Assembly: GCA_041920565.1 (NCBI GenBank) | Contig: JBHGXS010000090.1 | Location: forward strand, 117,984-181,983 | DNA from: JAGHKQ01 sp041920565 | Lineage (GTDB): Bacteria; Bacillota; Bacilli; Bacillales; Bacillaceae_G | DNA: 64,000 nt | Direction of reading: 5' to 3' | Shown here: positions 50,030 to 58,884 of the stretch, piece by piece | How the letters are laid out: every line of letters begins with the position of its first letter | How positions within the stretch are numbered: the first letter of the stretch is position 1 | Position numbers and translations under genes: made by a program | The notes under the pieces: model-generated | Seen by the model: only the letters and a program-made list of their open reading frames with translations | Told to the model about the DNA's origin: nothing | Databases searched by the model: none

Positions 50030-50588
50030 AATCATTGCTTTTGGCAGATCTGCTGTTTCAAACCGTGACAAAAACAGTTCAAACACGTTTGTCAATTTTT
50101 CTTGTTCCTTTAAGGTTGAATGGGAAAATACATGAACGGTAAACTTCGGTACATGGTTTGCCAATATGTCAGGGTTTGTTCCTGGTGAAATCCCCATTGC
50201 TGTGCTGCAGCAATATTACAAGAATGAAGTGCAACTAGATAGTCAACCAATTGTTTAGCGACCCGGTGTTGGTCTTGTGCAGATAAGGCATGAAGCAATT
50301 GTGCTGTCAAGCGTTCTTTGCAAATCAGCACATCGCTTTTTCTATACAAAATATGATAGTGCGGAACGGCAATGCCGCTTGTTTGCAGTTGAGGTGACAA
50401 CCTGTTGTATAGTAATTGCTCCCTTGCAATTTTTTCGCATATTCTTCTTTTCGAGGAAAGCGGAAGAGCCATTCTGCGTTAATAATGACCGCAAAATTGT
50501 CCCACCCGGTGTCATCAAAGCGATAGCTGTTTATCTGTATTTCCGGAGCATAGTGTTGAATGAGTTGCAAACATTGAGTGGGGTTCAT
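50030..50588 (-). pseudogene. Aminoglycoside phosphotransferase-family remnant
   Basis: Frame A (from ATG 50588) reads YRFDDTGWDNFAVIINAEWL and FRFPRKEEYAKK, the N-terminal lobe of APH kinases. A run of six A (about 50446-50451) seems one short, since frame B continues IAREQLLYNRLSPQLQTSGI, then LHSCNIAAAQQWGF. A second shift near 50125 moves to frame C (TLKEQEKLTNVFELFLSRF). The catalytic loop HGD-x4-N and the metal Asp are gone because the gene ends near 50030. Not functional. Confidence 0.75.
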
Positions 50589-50648
50589 ATCTAAAAATCC
50601 TTTCCATATGTTCTGCTTCTATCATACAAAGCACAATGATATATGAAA

Positions 50649-50675
50649 AGAAAAAATCCCCTGATCAGGGGATTT
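50649..50675 (-). terminator. Terminator of the small gene 50674-50871
   Basis: The palindrome AAATCCCCTGATCAGGGGATTT (in two 11-base arms) is followed on the minus strand by a T run. Confidence 0.85.
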
Positions 50676-50871
50676 ATAAGTTTTCATTTTGCTGTTTCAA
50701 TTCTCCTTCATTGAGGATGTGGTTTGCATTTTCCAGCTTTTTGTGTTGATCGACAGAATCACCGGGATATAATTTATCACTGTCATACGGGTGTTTTGGA
50801 TTTAAGCCGGAAGTTGGTCCGATTGTTTCTTGTTTTGGTGCATTGGTTTGCAGTTCGTCAATTTTTTTCAT
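50674..50871 (-). CDS. Small hydrophilic protein, unknown function
   Basis: 65 residues: KKIDELQTNAPKQETIGPTS, then NPKHPYDSDKLYPGDSVDQH and a Gln/Glu/Asn-rich tail. It has low complexity and no hydrophobic core, so probably is disordered; such proteins in bacilli are often sporulation-associated. ATG 50871 is behind AAAGGAGAG. Confidence 0.65.
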   Translation of the reverse strand: MKKIDELQTNAPKQETIGPTSGLNPKHPYDSDKLYPGDSVDQHKKLENANHILNEGELKQQNENL

Positions 50872-50988
50872 GTTTTTCTCTCCTTTCTTGTTTATTGTAA
50901 ACAAAACAGGATATTTTCTATTCTATGTGAAATATGTTTTATAGTCTGAAAGGTTTAGAACAGATACACGCAGAGGGGCGTGAAGTGG

Positions 50989-51168
50989 ATGGAGAACGGT
51001 ATAGGAGCCGCATTGGGAATTATTCCTTTTTTGTTTTTCCTTGTTTATATAGGTGGCATTGTATTTGTCATTTGGGCAATTGTCACTATGCTGAATCGGA
51101 TGAAGGAGAAAAATGAGATCCTGCGTGAAATCGTGCAAAAATTAGATAATTTAACAAAAAAGGAATGA
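50989..51168 (+). CDS. Small membrane protein (DUF4083-like)
   Basis: 59 residues: one TM segment (AALGIIPFLFFLVYIGGIVF onwards, about 6-35), then a charged helix (MKEKNEILREIVQKLDNL) as in DUF4083 proteins of bacilli. ATG 50989 lies ten bases behind AGAGGGG; GTG 50980 would extend it by three residues. Confidence 0.65.
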   Translation: MENGIGAALGIIPFLFFLVYIGGIVFVIWAIVTMLNRMKEKNEILREIVQKLDNLTKKE

Positions 51169-51276
51169 GGCTGGCGATTATGTCAGTCTTTTTTATGGAA
51201 CGGAAACAGCCAAAAGTCTTTGGCTTCGCTTTAAAGACATCATAAGTGTTATTGGAAACCATGTTTTTGTCATGTA

Positions 51277-51311
51277 AACAAGGCACTGAGGAGTATCATC
51301 AGTGCCTTGTT
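51277..51311. repeat. 13-bp inverted repeat
   Basis: AACAAGGCACTGA (51277-51289) and TCAGTGCCTTGTT (51299-51311) are perfect complements around nine bases. Neither side has a clean T run, so it is a weak candidate terminator or a small structured element. Confidence 0.5.
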
Positions 51312-51404
51312 CGTGTTAGTGGCTCGCAATAGGCTGCGGATTCTCTTTCTTGTTCTTTTTACTTCGAGATGCGTTTTTTCAAGTGGAAGAGTGAATCTTT
51401 TCCT

Positions 51405-51578
51405 TTATGATAGATAAACAAAAGTAATCAACAATAAAAGGGCAGCGGCAAAAATAATAATCCCTATCATAAAGGGGGAAAAGCGATGACCTTCTTCAGA
51501 TCGGACATCTTGGCGATAACCAGGCGATATTTCTCCCGAATATTCTTCTTTATATCCATCATGTGAATCGTAATCCAT
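51405..51578 (-). CDS. Small C-tail-anchored membrane protein
   Basis: 57 residues: an acidic/Tyr-rich N-terminus (MDYDSHDGYKEEYSGEISPG) then one C-terminal TM segment (FMIGIIIFAAALLLLITFVY). ATG 51578 is behind AAAGGAGC. Function unknown. Confidence 0.65.
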   Translation of the reverse strand: MDYDSHDGYKEEYSGEISPGYRQDVRSEEGHRFSPFMIGIIIFAAALLLLITFVYLS

Positions 51579-51691
51579 GTTCAAGCTCCTTTTTTGTTTT
51601 TTACCTAGTTTTCCCAAAACATGCAGTTTCATATCAAAATGACATAGAAATATCAACAATAACAAAAGCTAGAAACAAGGAGGGATGCAAC

Positions 51692-51919
51692 ATGAAAAAT
51701 CGCCAAAGGGAAGATATAGGATACGGAAATCCAAATCCGGATGGTAAGTATGAAGGACCTATTAACGACAGTATGCCCGGGGCGGGACTTCAAATGGGAG
51801 TTCGTACAGACTTAGACCCTACAAAACCAAGGCAGCCGCAAAATCCGTTTCATGTGACATTAGATCCGGATCCAGCCATGAAAGAATTTCGTTCCATCAT
51901 GCAAGGAGAGGAAAAATAA
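51692..51919 (+). CDS. Small hydrophilic protein, unknown function
   Basis: 75 residues rich in Gly, Asn, Pro and Asp (IGYGNPNPDGKYEGPINDSM, then TDLDPTKPRQPQNPF). Probably disordered. ATG 51692 lies nine bases after AAGGAGGG. It is followed closely by the next small gene. Confidence 0.6.
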   Translation: MKNRQREDIGYGNPNPDGKYEGPINDSMPGAGLQMGVRTDLDPTKPRQPQNPFHVTLDPDPAMKEFRSIMQGEEK

Positions 51920-51936
51920 AAGGAGGTTTGTTATTC

Positions 51937-52128
51937 ATGCAAATGGACAGCAACGATAAGGCAGTGATTGAACAGGCGTTAAAAGCAGCCTTAGCCAACA
52001 GCGCGGATTATCAAGACATTTATCAGTACCAAACCGTATTAGAAAAACTCACGAATAAAAGCAGTCAAAACAGCAATGTTCAAGCTGACGGATTTCGATA
52101 TGACTATGACGATTTTTCTGATATATAG
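51937..52128 (+). CDS. Small protein, unknown function
   Basis: 63 residues: DSNDKAVIEQALKAALANSA forms a helix, then YQTVLEKLTNKS and an acidic-aromatic end (FRYDYDDFSDI). ATG 51937 lies ten bases after AAAGGAGG; TTG 51928 is an alternative. Possibly cotranscribed with the gene before it. Confidence 0.6.
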   Translation: MQMDSNDKAVIEQALKAALANSADYQDIYQYQTVLEKLTNKSSQNSNVQADGFRYDYDDFSDI

Positions 52129-52227
52129 CCTGCAAATGCGGGCTATCTTTTATAATCGACCTTGATTGTCAGTTTTGTTAGAATTGGAATATAATTCCGA
52201 GGAAAATGAAGAAAGCAGGTCAGGATT

Positions 52228-52947
52228 ATGATTAACGTAACAGTATGGAATGAAAACATTCATGAACAGAAACATCAAGCTGTGAAAGAAATATATCCGG
52301 AAGGTATTCATGGGACAATTGCAGCGTTTTTACAAGAGGCAGAATTTCAAGTAAGAACAGCTACTTTGGACGAATCGGAACACGGTCTGACGGATGATGT
52401 GCTAAACAATACAGACGTATTAGTTTGGTGGGGGCACTTGGCTCATGGAGAAGTTCAAGATGAAGTTGTGGAGAAAATACAGAGGCGCGTACTGGAGGGA
52501 ATGGGGCTCATCGTCCTTCATTCCGGCCATTTCTCAAAAATTTTCAAGGCCTTAATGGGAACAAGCTGTAATTTAAAGTGGCGCGTAGCCGATGAAAAAG
52601 AACGTCTTTGGGTGGTAGCCCCAAGCCATCCAATTGCAGAAGGAATCGGCGAATATATTGAATTGGAAAAAGAAGAGATGTATGGAGAGCATTTTGATAT
52701 GCCGGCACCGGATGAGCTTATTTTTGTCAGCTGGTTTGCAGGCGGAGAAGTGTTTCGAAGCGGTGTTACATACAGACGAGGGAATGGAAAAATCTTTTAT
52801 TTTAGACCGGGACATGAAACGTATCCGACTTATCATAACAAAGACATACAACGTGTCATTGTAAATGCAGTAAAATGGGCACAGCCTGTGAAGGGCAATT
52901 ATCCGCATTATGGACGAGTCGAACCGTTGGAGCAGATAAAACAATAA
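52228..52947 (+). CDS. ThuA-domain protein
   Basis: 239 residues of the ThuA (trehalose utilisation) glutamine-amidotransferase-like fold: VLVWWGHLAHGEVQDEVV, GLIVLHSGHFSKIFK, ERLWVVAPSHPIAEGIGE, GNGKIFYFRPGHETYPTYHN. ThuA in rhizobia helps convert trehalose-type sugars; in Bacillus the role is unknown. RBS AAAGCAGG. Monocistronic. Confidence 0.85.
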   Translation: MINVTVWNENIHEQKHQAVKEIYPEGIHGTIAAFLQEAEFQVRTATLDESEHGLTDDVLNNTDVLVWWGHLAHGEVQDEVVEKIQRRVLEGMGLIVLHSGHFSKIFKALMGTSCNLKWRVADEKERLWVVAPSHPIAEGIGEYIELEKEEMYGEHFDMPAPDELIFVSWFAGGEVFRSGVTYRRGNGKIFYFRPGHETYPTYHNKDIQRVIVNAVKWAQPVKGNYPHYGRVEPLEQIKQ

Positions 52948-52948
52948 C

Positions 52949-52982
52949 AATAGGGATAGCAATAGAGGCTATCCCTTATTTA
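52949..52982 (+). terminator. Rho-independent terminator
   Basis: AATAGGGATAGC (52949-52960) pairs with GCTATCCCTTATT (52968-52980). Confidence 0.85.
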
Positions 52983-52997
52983 TATTTTTACAATCCC

Positions 52998-53106
52998 GCA
53001 ACTTGCGCTAATCAGCATAAATGTTACAAATACGGGTGAGCATCGTCCTTTGCTGTTTCTGTTCCTAATAAGAATTGAATAAGGATTAAAGCAACAAGGC
53101 TTGTAA
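52998..53106 (-). pseudogene. Possible remnant of a membrane-protein gene downstream of the molybdoenzyme
   Basis: Just after the molybdoenzyme stop, another minus-strand frame reads RKHLFTSLVALILIQFLLGT, then ETAKDDAHPYL and a stop. One hydrophobic helix followed by a hydrophilic end, with no start codon. It could be the tail of a deleted small membrane protein; chance is not excluded. Confidence 0.3.
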
Positions 53107-53118
53107 ATAGGTGCTTTC

Positions 53119-55161
53119 TTACTGAATTTTTTCTATATTGACACGGCCTGAAAAGAACGTGGCTCCTCCGCCCATATCTGCAACACGGTCCGGAGTAAGC
53201 GAGTTTACAAGATATTTTGTTCCGGGCAAATCAGCCCACAAGCCTTGACTCACTAATACGCCCGGCAATACATTCTCCCCCACTGACACTGTGAGTTCAC
53301 ACTCTCCGCGCTTGTTCCAAATGCGTACAAGGTCTCCGTCTTTAATACCAGCTTTAGATGCATCCGCAGCATTCATGTGCAAGCGAGGCGTTTTCTCCAT
53401 TTGGATGTGCTTTTCATTATTAGAGAAGGTAGAGTTCAAAAAGTTATGGTTCGGTCCCGGTACAAATAGAAACGGGAAATCACTCTCTTCAGGAAGCGGT
53501 GTGTATGTCGGCAATGGCGGATATCCATCACGTTCCATCATTGAAGAATACAGTTCAATTTTGCCGCTTGGTGTAGGTAGCTTCTCAGGAAATACCGTCG
53601 TTCGGTTTGCTTTAACATATTGTTTTTCCACAAGTGTTTCATAATTGATGTCTTTTAGATAAGGATTATTGGAACGGTCAAAAGCCTGGCGAATCATATC
53701 TGTATCCGTATCATCAAAAGCTTTCTCTTCAAATCCCATTGCCTTTGCCAGTAAACGGAATACATCTGTATTGGATTTACTTTCTCCGTATGGTTCAATC
53801 ACCGGCTGCTGAATTTGTACATAATGGTGCCAGTAAGAAGTATAAAAATCCGTATTCTCAAAAGCAGAAGTAGCCGGCAGCACAATATCTGCATACATGG
53901 CGGTTTCCGTTAAAAATAAATCATGTACAACAGTAAATAAATCTTCACGAGCAAGCCCGCGTCTTACTTTGTTTGCTTCTGGTGCTACCACGGCAGGATT
54001 GCAGTTATACACGAACATAGAATGAACGGGAGGATCTAATTCTAGAAGAACACTGCCAATTTGATTCATATTAATTACACGTGTATTTTTATTTTCCAAT
54101 AAATCCGGCCGTTGTATAGCTTTCGTATTATGAGCTAAAAATGCAGAATTCCCTTTGGCAGCACCGCCGCCTTTTACAACCCATTGACCAGTAAGCGCAG
54201 GAAGACAAGCGATGGTCCGCACACACATTCCGCCGTTATCATGGTGCTGCAGCCCGTTTCCAATTCGGATAAATGAAGGAGAAGTCTCTCCATAGATTCT
54301 GGCTAAGCGGTAAATATCCTCAACAGGCACCCCTGTAATAGCAGCAACCGTATGAGGATCATACTGTTTCACATGCTCCTCCAGCTCCGCATAACCAACG
54401 GTATACTGTCTAAGAAACTCTCTATCTACCATATTTTCTGTAAACAAGATATGCATCATCCCAAGCGCCAATGCTGCATCGGTACCCGGTAAAATCGGAA
54501 TGAACCAATCAGCAAAACGGCCCGTTTGGTTTTTATGTACGTCAATGACGATGATTTTGGCTCCATTTTTACGCGCTTTTTGCGCCAATGCAATTTGATG
54601 CATATTGGTACTCACTGCGTTGATTCCCCAAAAGATAAATAGTTTTGTATGAATTGTATCTTCAGGGTCGGTTCCAATGCTGGCACCCATCGTATAGCTG
54701 TAACCTTTTGAACCGGCTGCATTGCAGATAGTCCGATTTAGTCTGCTTGCACCAAGTCTATGGAAAAAGCGGCGATCCATGCCTTCCGCACTGAGGATGC
54801 CCATATTCCCGTAAAAGCTATAAGGAAGGATGCTTTCTGATCCATATGTTTGAATGAGTTCTTTCCATTTAGAAGTAATGGTTTCAATGGCTTCCTCCCA
54901 AGTGATACGGGTAAATTTGCCTTCACCTTTATCCCCAATTCGTTTCAACGGGTATTTCAAGCGTTTCGGGTCATAAATTCGTTCTGCCATATTACGAACT
55001 TTGTTGCAGATGTTTCCCTGTGTTACGGGGTGATTGGGATCCCCCTCTATCTTGACAATCTTTCCGTCTTTTTTATGAACCAGCAATCCGCATTGATCCG
55101 GACAGTCGAGGGAGCAGACGGATGGGAAGATGCCGTTTTGTTGGTCGGTGTACGATTTCAT
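53119..55161 (-). CDS. Molybdopterin oxidoreductase (YoaE-like)
   Basis: 680 residues, the same length as B. subtilis YoaE. N-terminal 4Fe-4S site: CSLDCPDQC (about 16-24) and the fourth Cys in GNICNKVR (about 52). Then the molybdopterin domains (WEEAIETITSKW, KLFIFWGINAVSTNMHQIAL, ILPGTDAALALGMMHILF) and the C-terminal MGD-binding domain (RLHMNAADASKAGIKDGDLV). It belongs to the DMSO-reductase superfamily; donor and acceptor are unknown and no Mo-cofactor or partner subunit gene is nearby. ATG 55161 follows AAAGGAGA. Confidence 0.88.
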   Translation of the reverse strand: MKSYTDQQNGIFPSVCSLDCPDQCGLLVHKKDGKIVKIEGDPNHPVTQGNICNKVRNMAERIYDPKRLKYPLKRIGDKGEGKFTRITWEEAIETITSKWKELIQTYGSESILPYSFYGNMGILSAEGMDRRFFHRLGASRLNRTICNAAGSKGYSYTMGASIGTDPEDTIHTKLFIFWGINAVSTNMHQIALAQKARKNGAKIIVIDVHKNQTGRFADWFIPILPGTDAALALGMMHILFTENMVDREFLRQYTVGYAELEEHVKQYDPHTVAAITGVPVEDIYRLARIYGETSPSFIRIGNGLQHHDNGGMCVRTIACLPALTGQWVVKGGGAAKGNSAFLAHNTKAIQRPDLLENKNTRVINMNQIGSVLLELDPPVHSMFVYNCNPAVVAPEANKVRRGLAREDLFTVVHDLFLTETAMYADIVLPATSAFENTDFYTSYWHHYVQIQQPVIEPYGESKSNTDVFRLLAKAMGFEEKAFDDTDTDMIRQAFDRSNNPYLKDINYETLVEKQYVKANRTTVFPEKLPTPSGKIELYSSMMERDGYPPLPTYTPLPEESDFPFLFVPGPNHNFLNSTFSNNEKHIQMEKTPRLHMNAADASKAGIKDGDLVRIWNKRGECELTVSVGENVLPGVLVSQGLWADLPGTKYLVNSLTPDRVADMGGGATFFSGRVNIEKIQ

Positions 55162-55704
55162 AAGAATCTCCTTTCAGGTTTAGTCAGAATAAATATGATT
55201 TATAAAAAGGTTTTGACATATATAAAAGAAGTATTTGAATTCTTTTCATTAAAAATAATTGTTGGAAAATAATCTTGGTTTTTACTATAGGGATAGTGGG
55301 AAGAAAAAGCAATTCTTTTCTGACGATTTTAGTAGTTCAATATTGCTAGTGGACAACATACAAATGAGAGGGATTGAAAAAACACCTGATGTAATCCTCT
55401 TTTATATGCCGCATTTGCTTGGAATGCAGTCAGGGCTTCTCGTCAAGTGTCAACCAAGGATATGAAACTATAAATTTGTAAAAAAGCATAATTTATGAAT
55501 TTAAGTAAAGTAAAAAGGAAATAAGCCTATCCCCTTTTTTATATTAATGAATATTATAAGAACAGAAAAGTTCGAAAATTGCCGAAAAACCATAAGTTCC
55601 ATAAAAGTTGGAGAAGCGATGAAAAAGACATATTCAAATCAAGGAACGAAAAATATAATCCACTATACTTAGATTATATTTAAACCAAAGGGAGCGGGTA
55701 CGGT
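55162..55704. other. Non-coding region
   Basis: About 540 AT-rich bases with promoters of the divergent flanking genes. A frame at 55259-55465 shows no family feature, ribosome site or codon pattern and is not called. I see no further structure. Confidence 0.5.
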
Positions 55705-56205
55705 ATGGAACAAATGCCGAAAAAAAGAGAGAGCAGGTATGAAATGGAATCAACGTCCAAAAAAAGAGAATGTGAATCCGAAAAAGAACCAAAATCCAAA
55801 AAAAGAGATTGTGAATATGAAAAAGAATCCAAGTCCAAAAAAAGAGAACGTGAATCCGAAATAGAACTAGTGTTTAAAAAAATATTGAAAAAGCTAGAAG
55901 ACATAGAAGAGGGGCAAAAGCATTTAGAGAAAGGGCAAGTTCGTTTAGAAGAAGGGCAAGCTCGTATAGAAGCGGAGTTAGTCCGCATAGAAGCAGGGTT
56001 AGCCCGTATAGAAGCAGAGCTGGTTCGTATACAAGCAGAGTTAGCCCGTATAGAAGCAGAACTGGTCCGTATAGAGCAAAGAATAAGCCGTTTGGAAGCA
56101 GCGATAACCCGTATAGAAGAGGGACAGGGAGAAGTACAGAAAGCGTGGAAGCGAGTTCTCTCAATATTTACAAGAAAATCAGGAGTTAATCCAGGACAAG
56201 AGTAG
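55705..56205 (+). CDS. Coiled-coil repeat protein
   Basis: 166 residues in two repeat zones. Residues 5-55: charged 13-residue units around KKRE(C/R)ESEKE, three or four copies. Residues 60-140: heptads alternating as ARIEAEL-VRIEAGL-ARIEAEL-VRIQAEL, a strong parallel coiled coil, encoded by near-identical 21-base repeats. A short basic tail (RVLSIFTRKSG) follows. The ATG is behind GGGAGCGGG. Function unknown; the repeat number probably varies between strains. Confidence 0.75.
   Translation: MEQMPKKRESRYEMESTSKKRECESEKEPKSKKRDCEYEKESKSKKRERESEIELVFKKILKKLEDIEEGQKHLEKGQVRLEEGQARIEAELVRIEAGLARIEAELVRIQAELARIEAELVRIEQRISRLEAAITRIEEGQGEVQKAWKRVLSIFTRKSGVNPGQE
55930..56125 (+). repeat. 21-base tandem repeats within the coiled-coil gene
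   Basis: Units close to GCCCGTATAGAAGCAGAGCT repeat about eight times with drift at single bases, each encoding one heptad. Such arrays expand and contract by slippage. Confidence 0.75.
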
Positions 56206-56648
56206 GGAAATATCTATGCCGATGATTAGATATCTGGTTCAGGAAGTCATTAGCTCATTCTAGATGTCCAGTTGCCGCTTTTCTTTAGAAAACTATTCAA
56301 AATGAAGCTGATAAGGGAGTTTAGGATTTATCGGGATGAATTTTATTGTAAACCACTGCGAATCTCAAGTATCAAAGGTAAATGAAAACCGAGGCAGAGA
56401 GTCAAAAGCTTCTGTCTTTTTTATTTTCTACAATTATTATGCTGGTAGGGATAATACCTATTCCCAAAACAGGTGTTGAATTATTGAAAAGGCAACAGAG
56501 TTGCTGAGAAAAGGTATTTAAGATTAGTGAGGTCAGAGCATATCAGATTTTGATGATTAAAGCAAACAAAAAAGGACTTATAAGCAAACAGCATGATATA
56601 AGCCCTGTGATTATTTAGGAGGTATTTTCAAAAGGATGCCGCTCTTTT
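56206..56648. other. Non-coding region
   Basis: About 440 bases without a gene on either strand. GAGGCAGAGAGTC...GCTTCTGTCTTTTTT (about 56391-56421) is a weak terminator-like hairpin. Nothing else stands out. Confidence 0.45.
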
Positions 56649-57998
56649 TTATGGGGAAATTGAGCAGTTATTTGGAAAACCGGCAAGCCTCTTGGCGTAA
56701 AGCATATTAGTTTTTAGGATTTCATAATAGAGTCCTTCGAACCCCGCTTCTAAAGCAATATCATGTGAAGGGTTGCAATGTTGAATTTCAATAATCCATA
56801 TTTTTCCTTCTTTGTCAATTGCCATATCTACACCTGTATTTGCAAAGTGCACACCAGTGTTCTCAATGGCCTTAACAGCTTCTATAGCTACATGGAATAT
56901 TTCCTGTATTAACGCTTCAATATTCGAATCACTAAGTTGCAAAACTTCTTTCAATGTTTCCTCTCCCGATTTGATCATGGGGGATATATTGCTTAAAATG
57001 TTTCCAGGTTGGCCGTGTCTGGAAAACATCCCCATTATTTGCCATTGTCCTTGTTGATTTTTTACAAGAATCAAACGAAAATCGATTGTGCGATTCTGAT
57101 AAGTGATCAAATCTAATGATTGTTGAATCATAAATTCCCTTTCTTCAAAATACTTTTTAAACAATGAACAAGCTTCGTTCTTATTTTTAAATTGGACTTT
57201 GTTGGTTTCTCCTTTTTTCGGGTAGGCGATAACGAGATTGTGCCCATCTGTTGAAATTTTGTAGATATATGACCCCTTTGACGCATTGATGGATTTGATA
57301 ATGGCATTAGGGTATTGTTTTAAAAAGGAGTAGATGTTTGAAGGTTTTTCATAAAGAATGGATGAGGGAAGATAATCTTTTACATGGGGTGAAGCGGCAA
57401 GCCTTTTGTGAATACTCCATTTATTGAAATAAAAGTCATTAAAAAGAGAGTCGCCCATGACGGATTGAAAATGTTCGATCCATTCGAAACTAACCGTTCC
57501 TGTCATAATAAAAACAGAGGAAGGATAGGGAAATGTGCCTTCGTCCCACTGGTTGGTTACAGGATTAAAAAGATAGCCTTTCATCGTAAGATTAACTTTA
57601 TCTACTTTATCGAGAGAAAATACTAGGATTGCACCCCAGATATCTCTGTAATGATATACATAATCCAATAGATCATCAAGGTATTTTTTTACTGATTTCT
57701 GATGAAATCCTGGAAGTATCCCAATGTAGGGACCAATTTGTATTTCGCCGTCCTTTTGTTGAATATCAAAGTGGCAACTTAGAGGAAGTTGTAATTTGTT
57801 AACAATATCAGAAGATAGTCTTGCTTGATTCAACTGTAGATCATAAGATGTATAAACCTCAATTGGGAAGGATTGAATACCAAATCTTATAAGTCTCTTT
57901 TGTTGATGGCTAATCCCTAAAGCTTTGGCTATATTGGGATGGATGGTTAAACTTCCTTTGCGAACAGGATCACAAGAGAATTGTATGCTATTTTCCAT
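56649..57998 (-). CDS. YheC/YheD-family ATP-grasp protein
   Basis: 449 residues. Bacillus YheC and YheD are endospore-coat-associated ATP-grasp proteins. The N-terminal 130 residues are the family-specific part (SLTIHPNIAKALGI; GPYIGILPG). The ATP-grasp fold follows: Lys in NAIIKSINASKGSYIY, YFEEREFMIQQSLDLI, FRLILVKNQQGQWQIMGM, and the metal/ATP end in WIIEIQHCNPSHD. ATG 57998 follows AGGTGTGTG; an ATG nine codons upstream also fits the frame. Product of the ligase unknown. Confidence 0.85.
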   Translation of the reverse strand: MENSIQFSCDPVRKGSLTIHPNIAKALGISHQQKRLIRFGIQSFPIEVYTSYDLQLNQARLSSDIVNKLQLPLSCHFDIQQKDGEIQIGPYIGILPGFHQKSVKKYLDDLLDYVYHYRDIWGAILVFSLDKVDKVNLTMKGYLFNPVTNQWDEGTFPYPSSVFIMTGTVSFEWIEHFQSVMGDSLFNDFYFNKWSIHKRLAASPHVKDYLPSSILYEKPSNIYSFLKQYPNAIIKSINASKGSYIYKISTDGHNLVIAYPKKGETNKVQFKNKNEACSLFKKYFEEREFMIQQSLDLITYQNRTIDFRLILVKNQQGQWQIMGMFSRHGQPGNILSNISPMIKSGEETLKEVLQLSDSNIEALIQEIFHVAIEAVKAIENTGVHFANTGVDMAIDKEGKIWIIEIQHCNPSHDIALEAGFEGLYYEILKTNMLYAKRLAGFPNNCSISP

Positions 57999-58884
57999 TT
58001 TCACACACCTAACCATGTTTGTCATATTTTATAGATAAATTATTGTATGAACAATCTGTAAATAATGTTTTTAGATAATCATTAATTGGGAACAGAAATG
58101 AATGAACAGGAGGTTTTTCTTATGCATAGGACAGGAAGATCAGGCTCAGCAAATTTATCTAAATGATTTTGATATATCATTGTCAATCAAATGGGAAGAA
58201 TATATTTGAAATAAAGTCCTCAATTTCCAAACTGAAAGCCTCTTAAGATAGAATGGTAATGTTCTAATATATAGAAACATAAAGTAACAAACCGCAAACT
58301 CTTTTGCTTGTTAGAAAGGAATGCAGGTTCCAATTCGTTTAAAACCACTTTTTTAATTGTTAATCATAATTCCAAGCGGCCTCTCTTCTTCCATGATATC
58401 TGTAAAATTATAAATTGAAACATTGGATAGCCGATAGGACGAGAACCAATTTCATACCTCTGAAAAAAGATGATGAGAGCTTTGTCGGCGATGTAATAAT
58501 CTTGATTTGGACGAATGCTTTTAAACTCTTTGAATAATGGGAGATCGCGTTGTTTAAGCTGAACTTTGATATGTTCTGATTGTTTTCTAAGTGTAACCGG
58601 GAATTCAAGATGAAACCGCTGTTATTTTTGTTGCAATGAACTAAATGAACAATATTATTTATTAACAAGGCTTAAAGAAAAAAGATGCTCTCATGTTTCA
58701 AGAACATCCTTTTTATATTATATCAATATTACTTAGCTGATTTTTGGGGAAGAATGAACATGCTCCTACTTACAAGTAACGTATTGTAAACTGGTGTTGC
58801 TGTATCAGGAAGTACTTTGTCCTCTTTTGTGTACTGATCGCTGATGTTATGTCAGTATTGCTTGTTCCTGGCGTTGTGCCAGTA
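57999..58884. other. Gene-poor region with a decayed fragment
   Basis: Contains the RsiV-like remnant (58385-58615). On the plus strand 58100-58380 is AT-rich with no frame. At 58680-58720 an imperfect hairpin may end the PhoX gene transcript. No intact gene is seen. Confidence 0.5.
58385..58615 (-). pseudogene. C-terminal remnant of an RsiV/DUF3298-type protein
   Basis: Read on the minus strand: RFHLEFPVTLRKQSEHIKVQ, then PNQDYYIADKALIIFFQRYE and IGSRPIGYPMFQF. The YYI-x3-L-x3-FQ-x-YEI block is the hallmark of DUF3298, as in the anti-sigma factor RsiV. A stop lies just upstream (near 58620) and no N-terminal part follows, so only about 75 residues of a 250- to 300-residue protein remain. 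Confidence 0.5.

Noticed and set aside
55259..55465. 68-residue plus-strand frame before the coiled-coil gene
   Set aside because: No ribosome site, no recognisable motif, and composition like the AT-rich surroundings.
55930..56125. CRISPR-like array
   Set aside because: The 21-base repeats are contiguous, in frame and encode heptads; there are no unique spacers.
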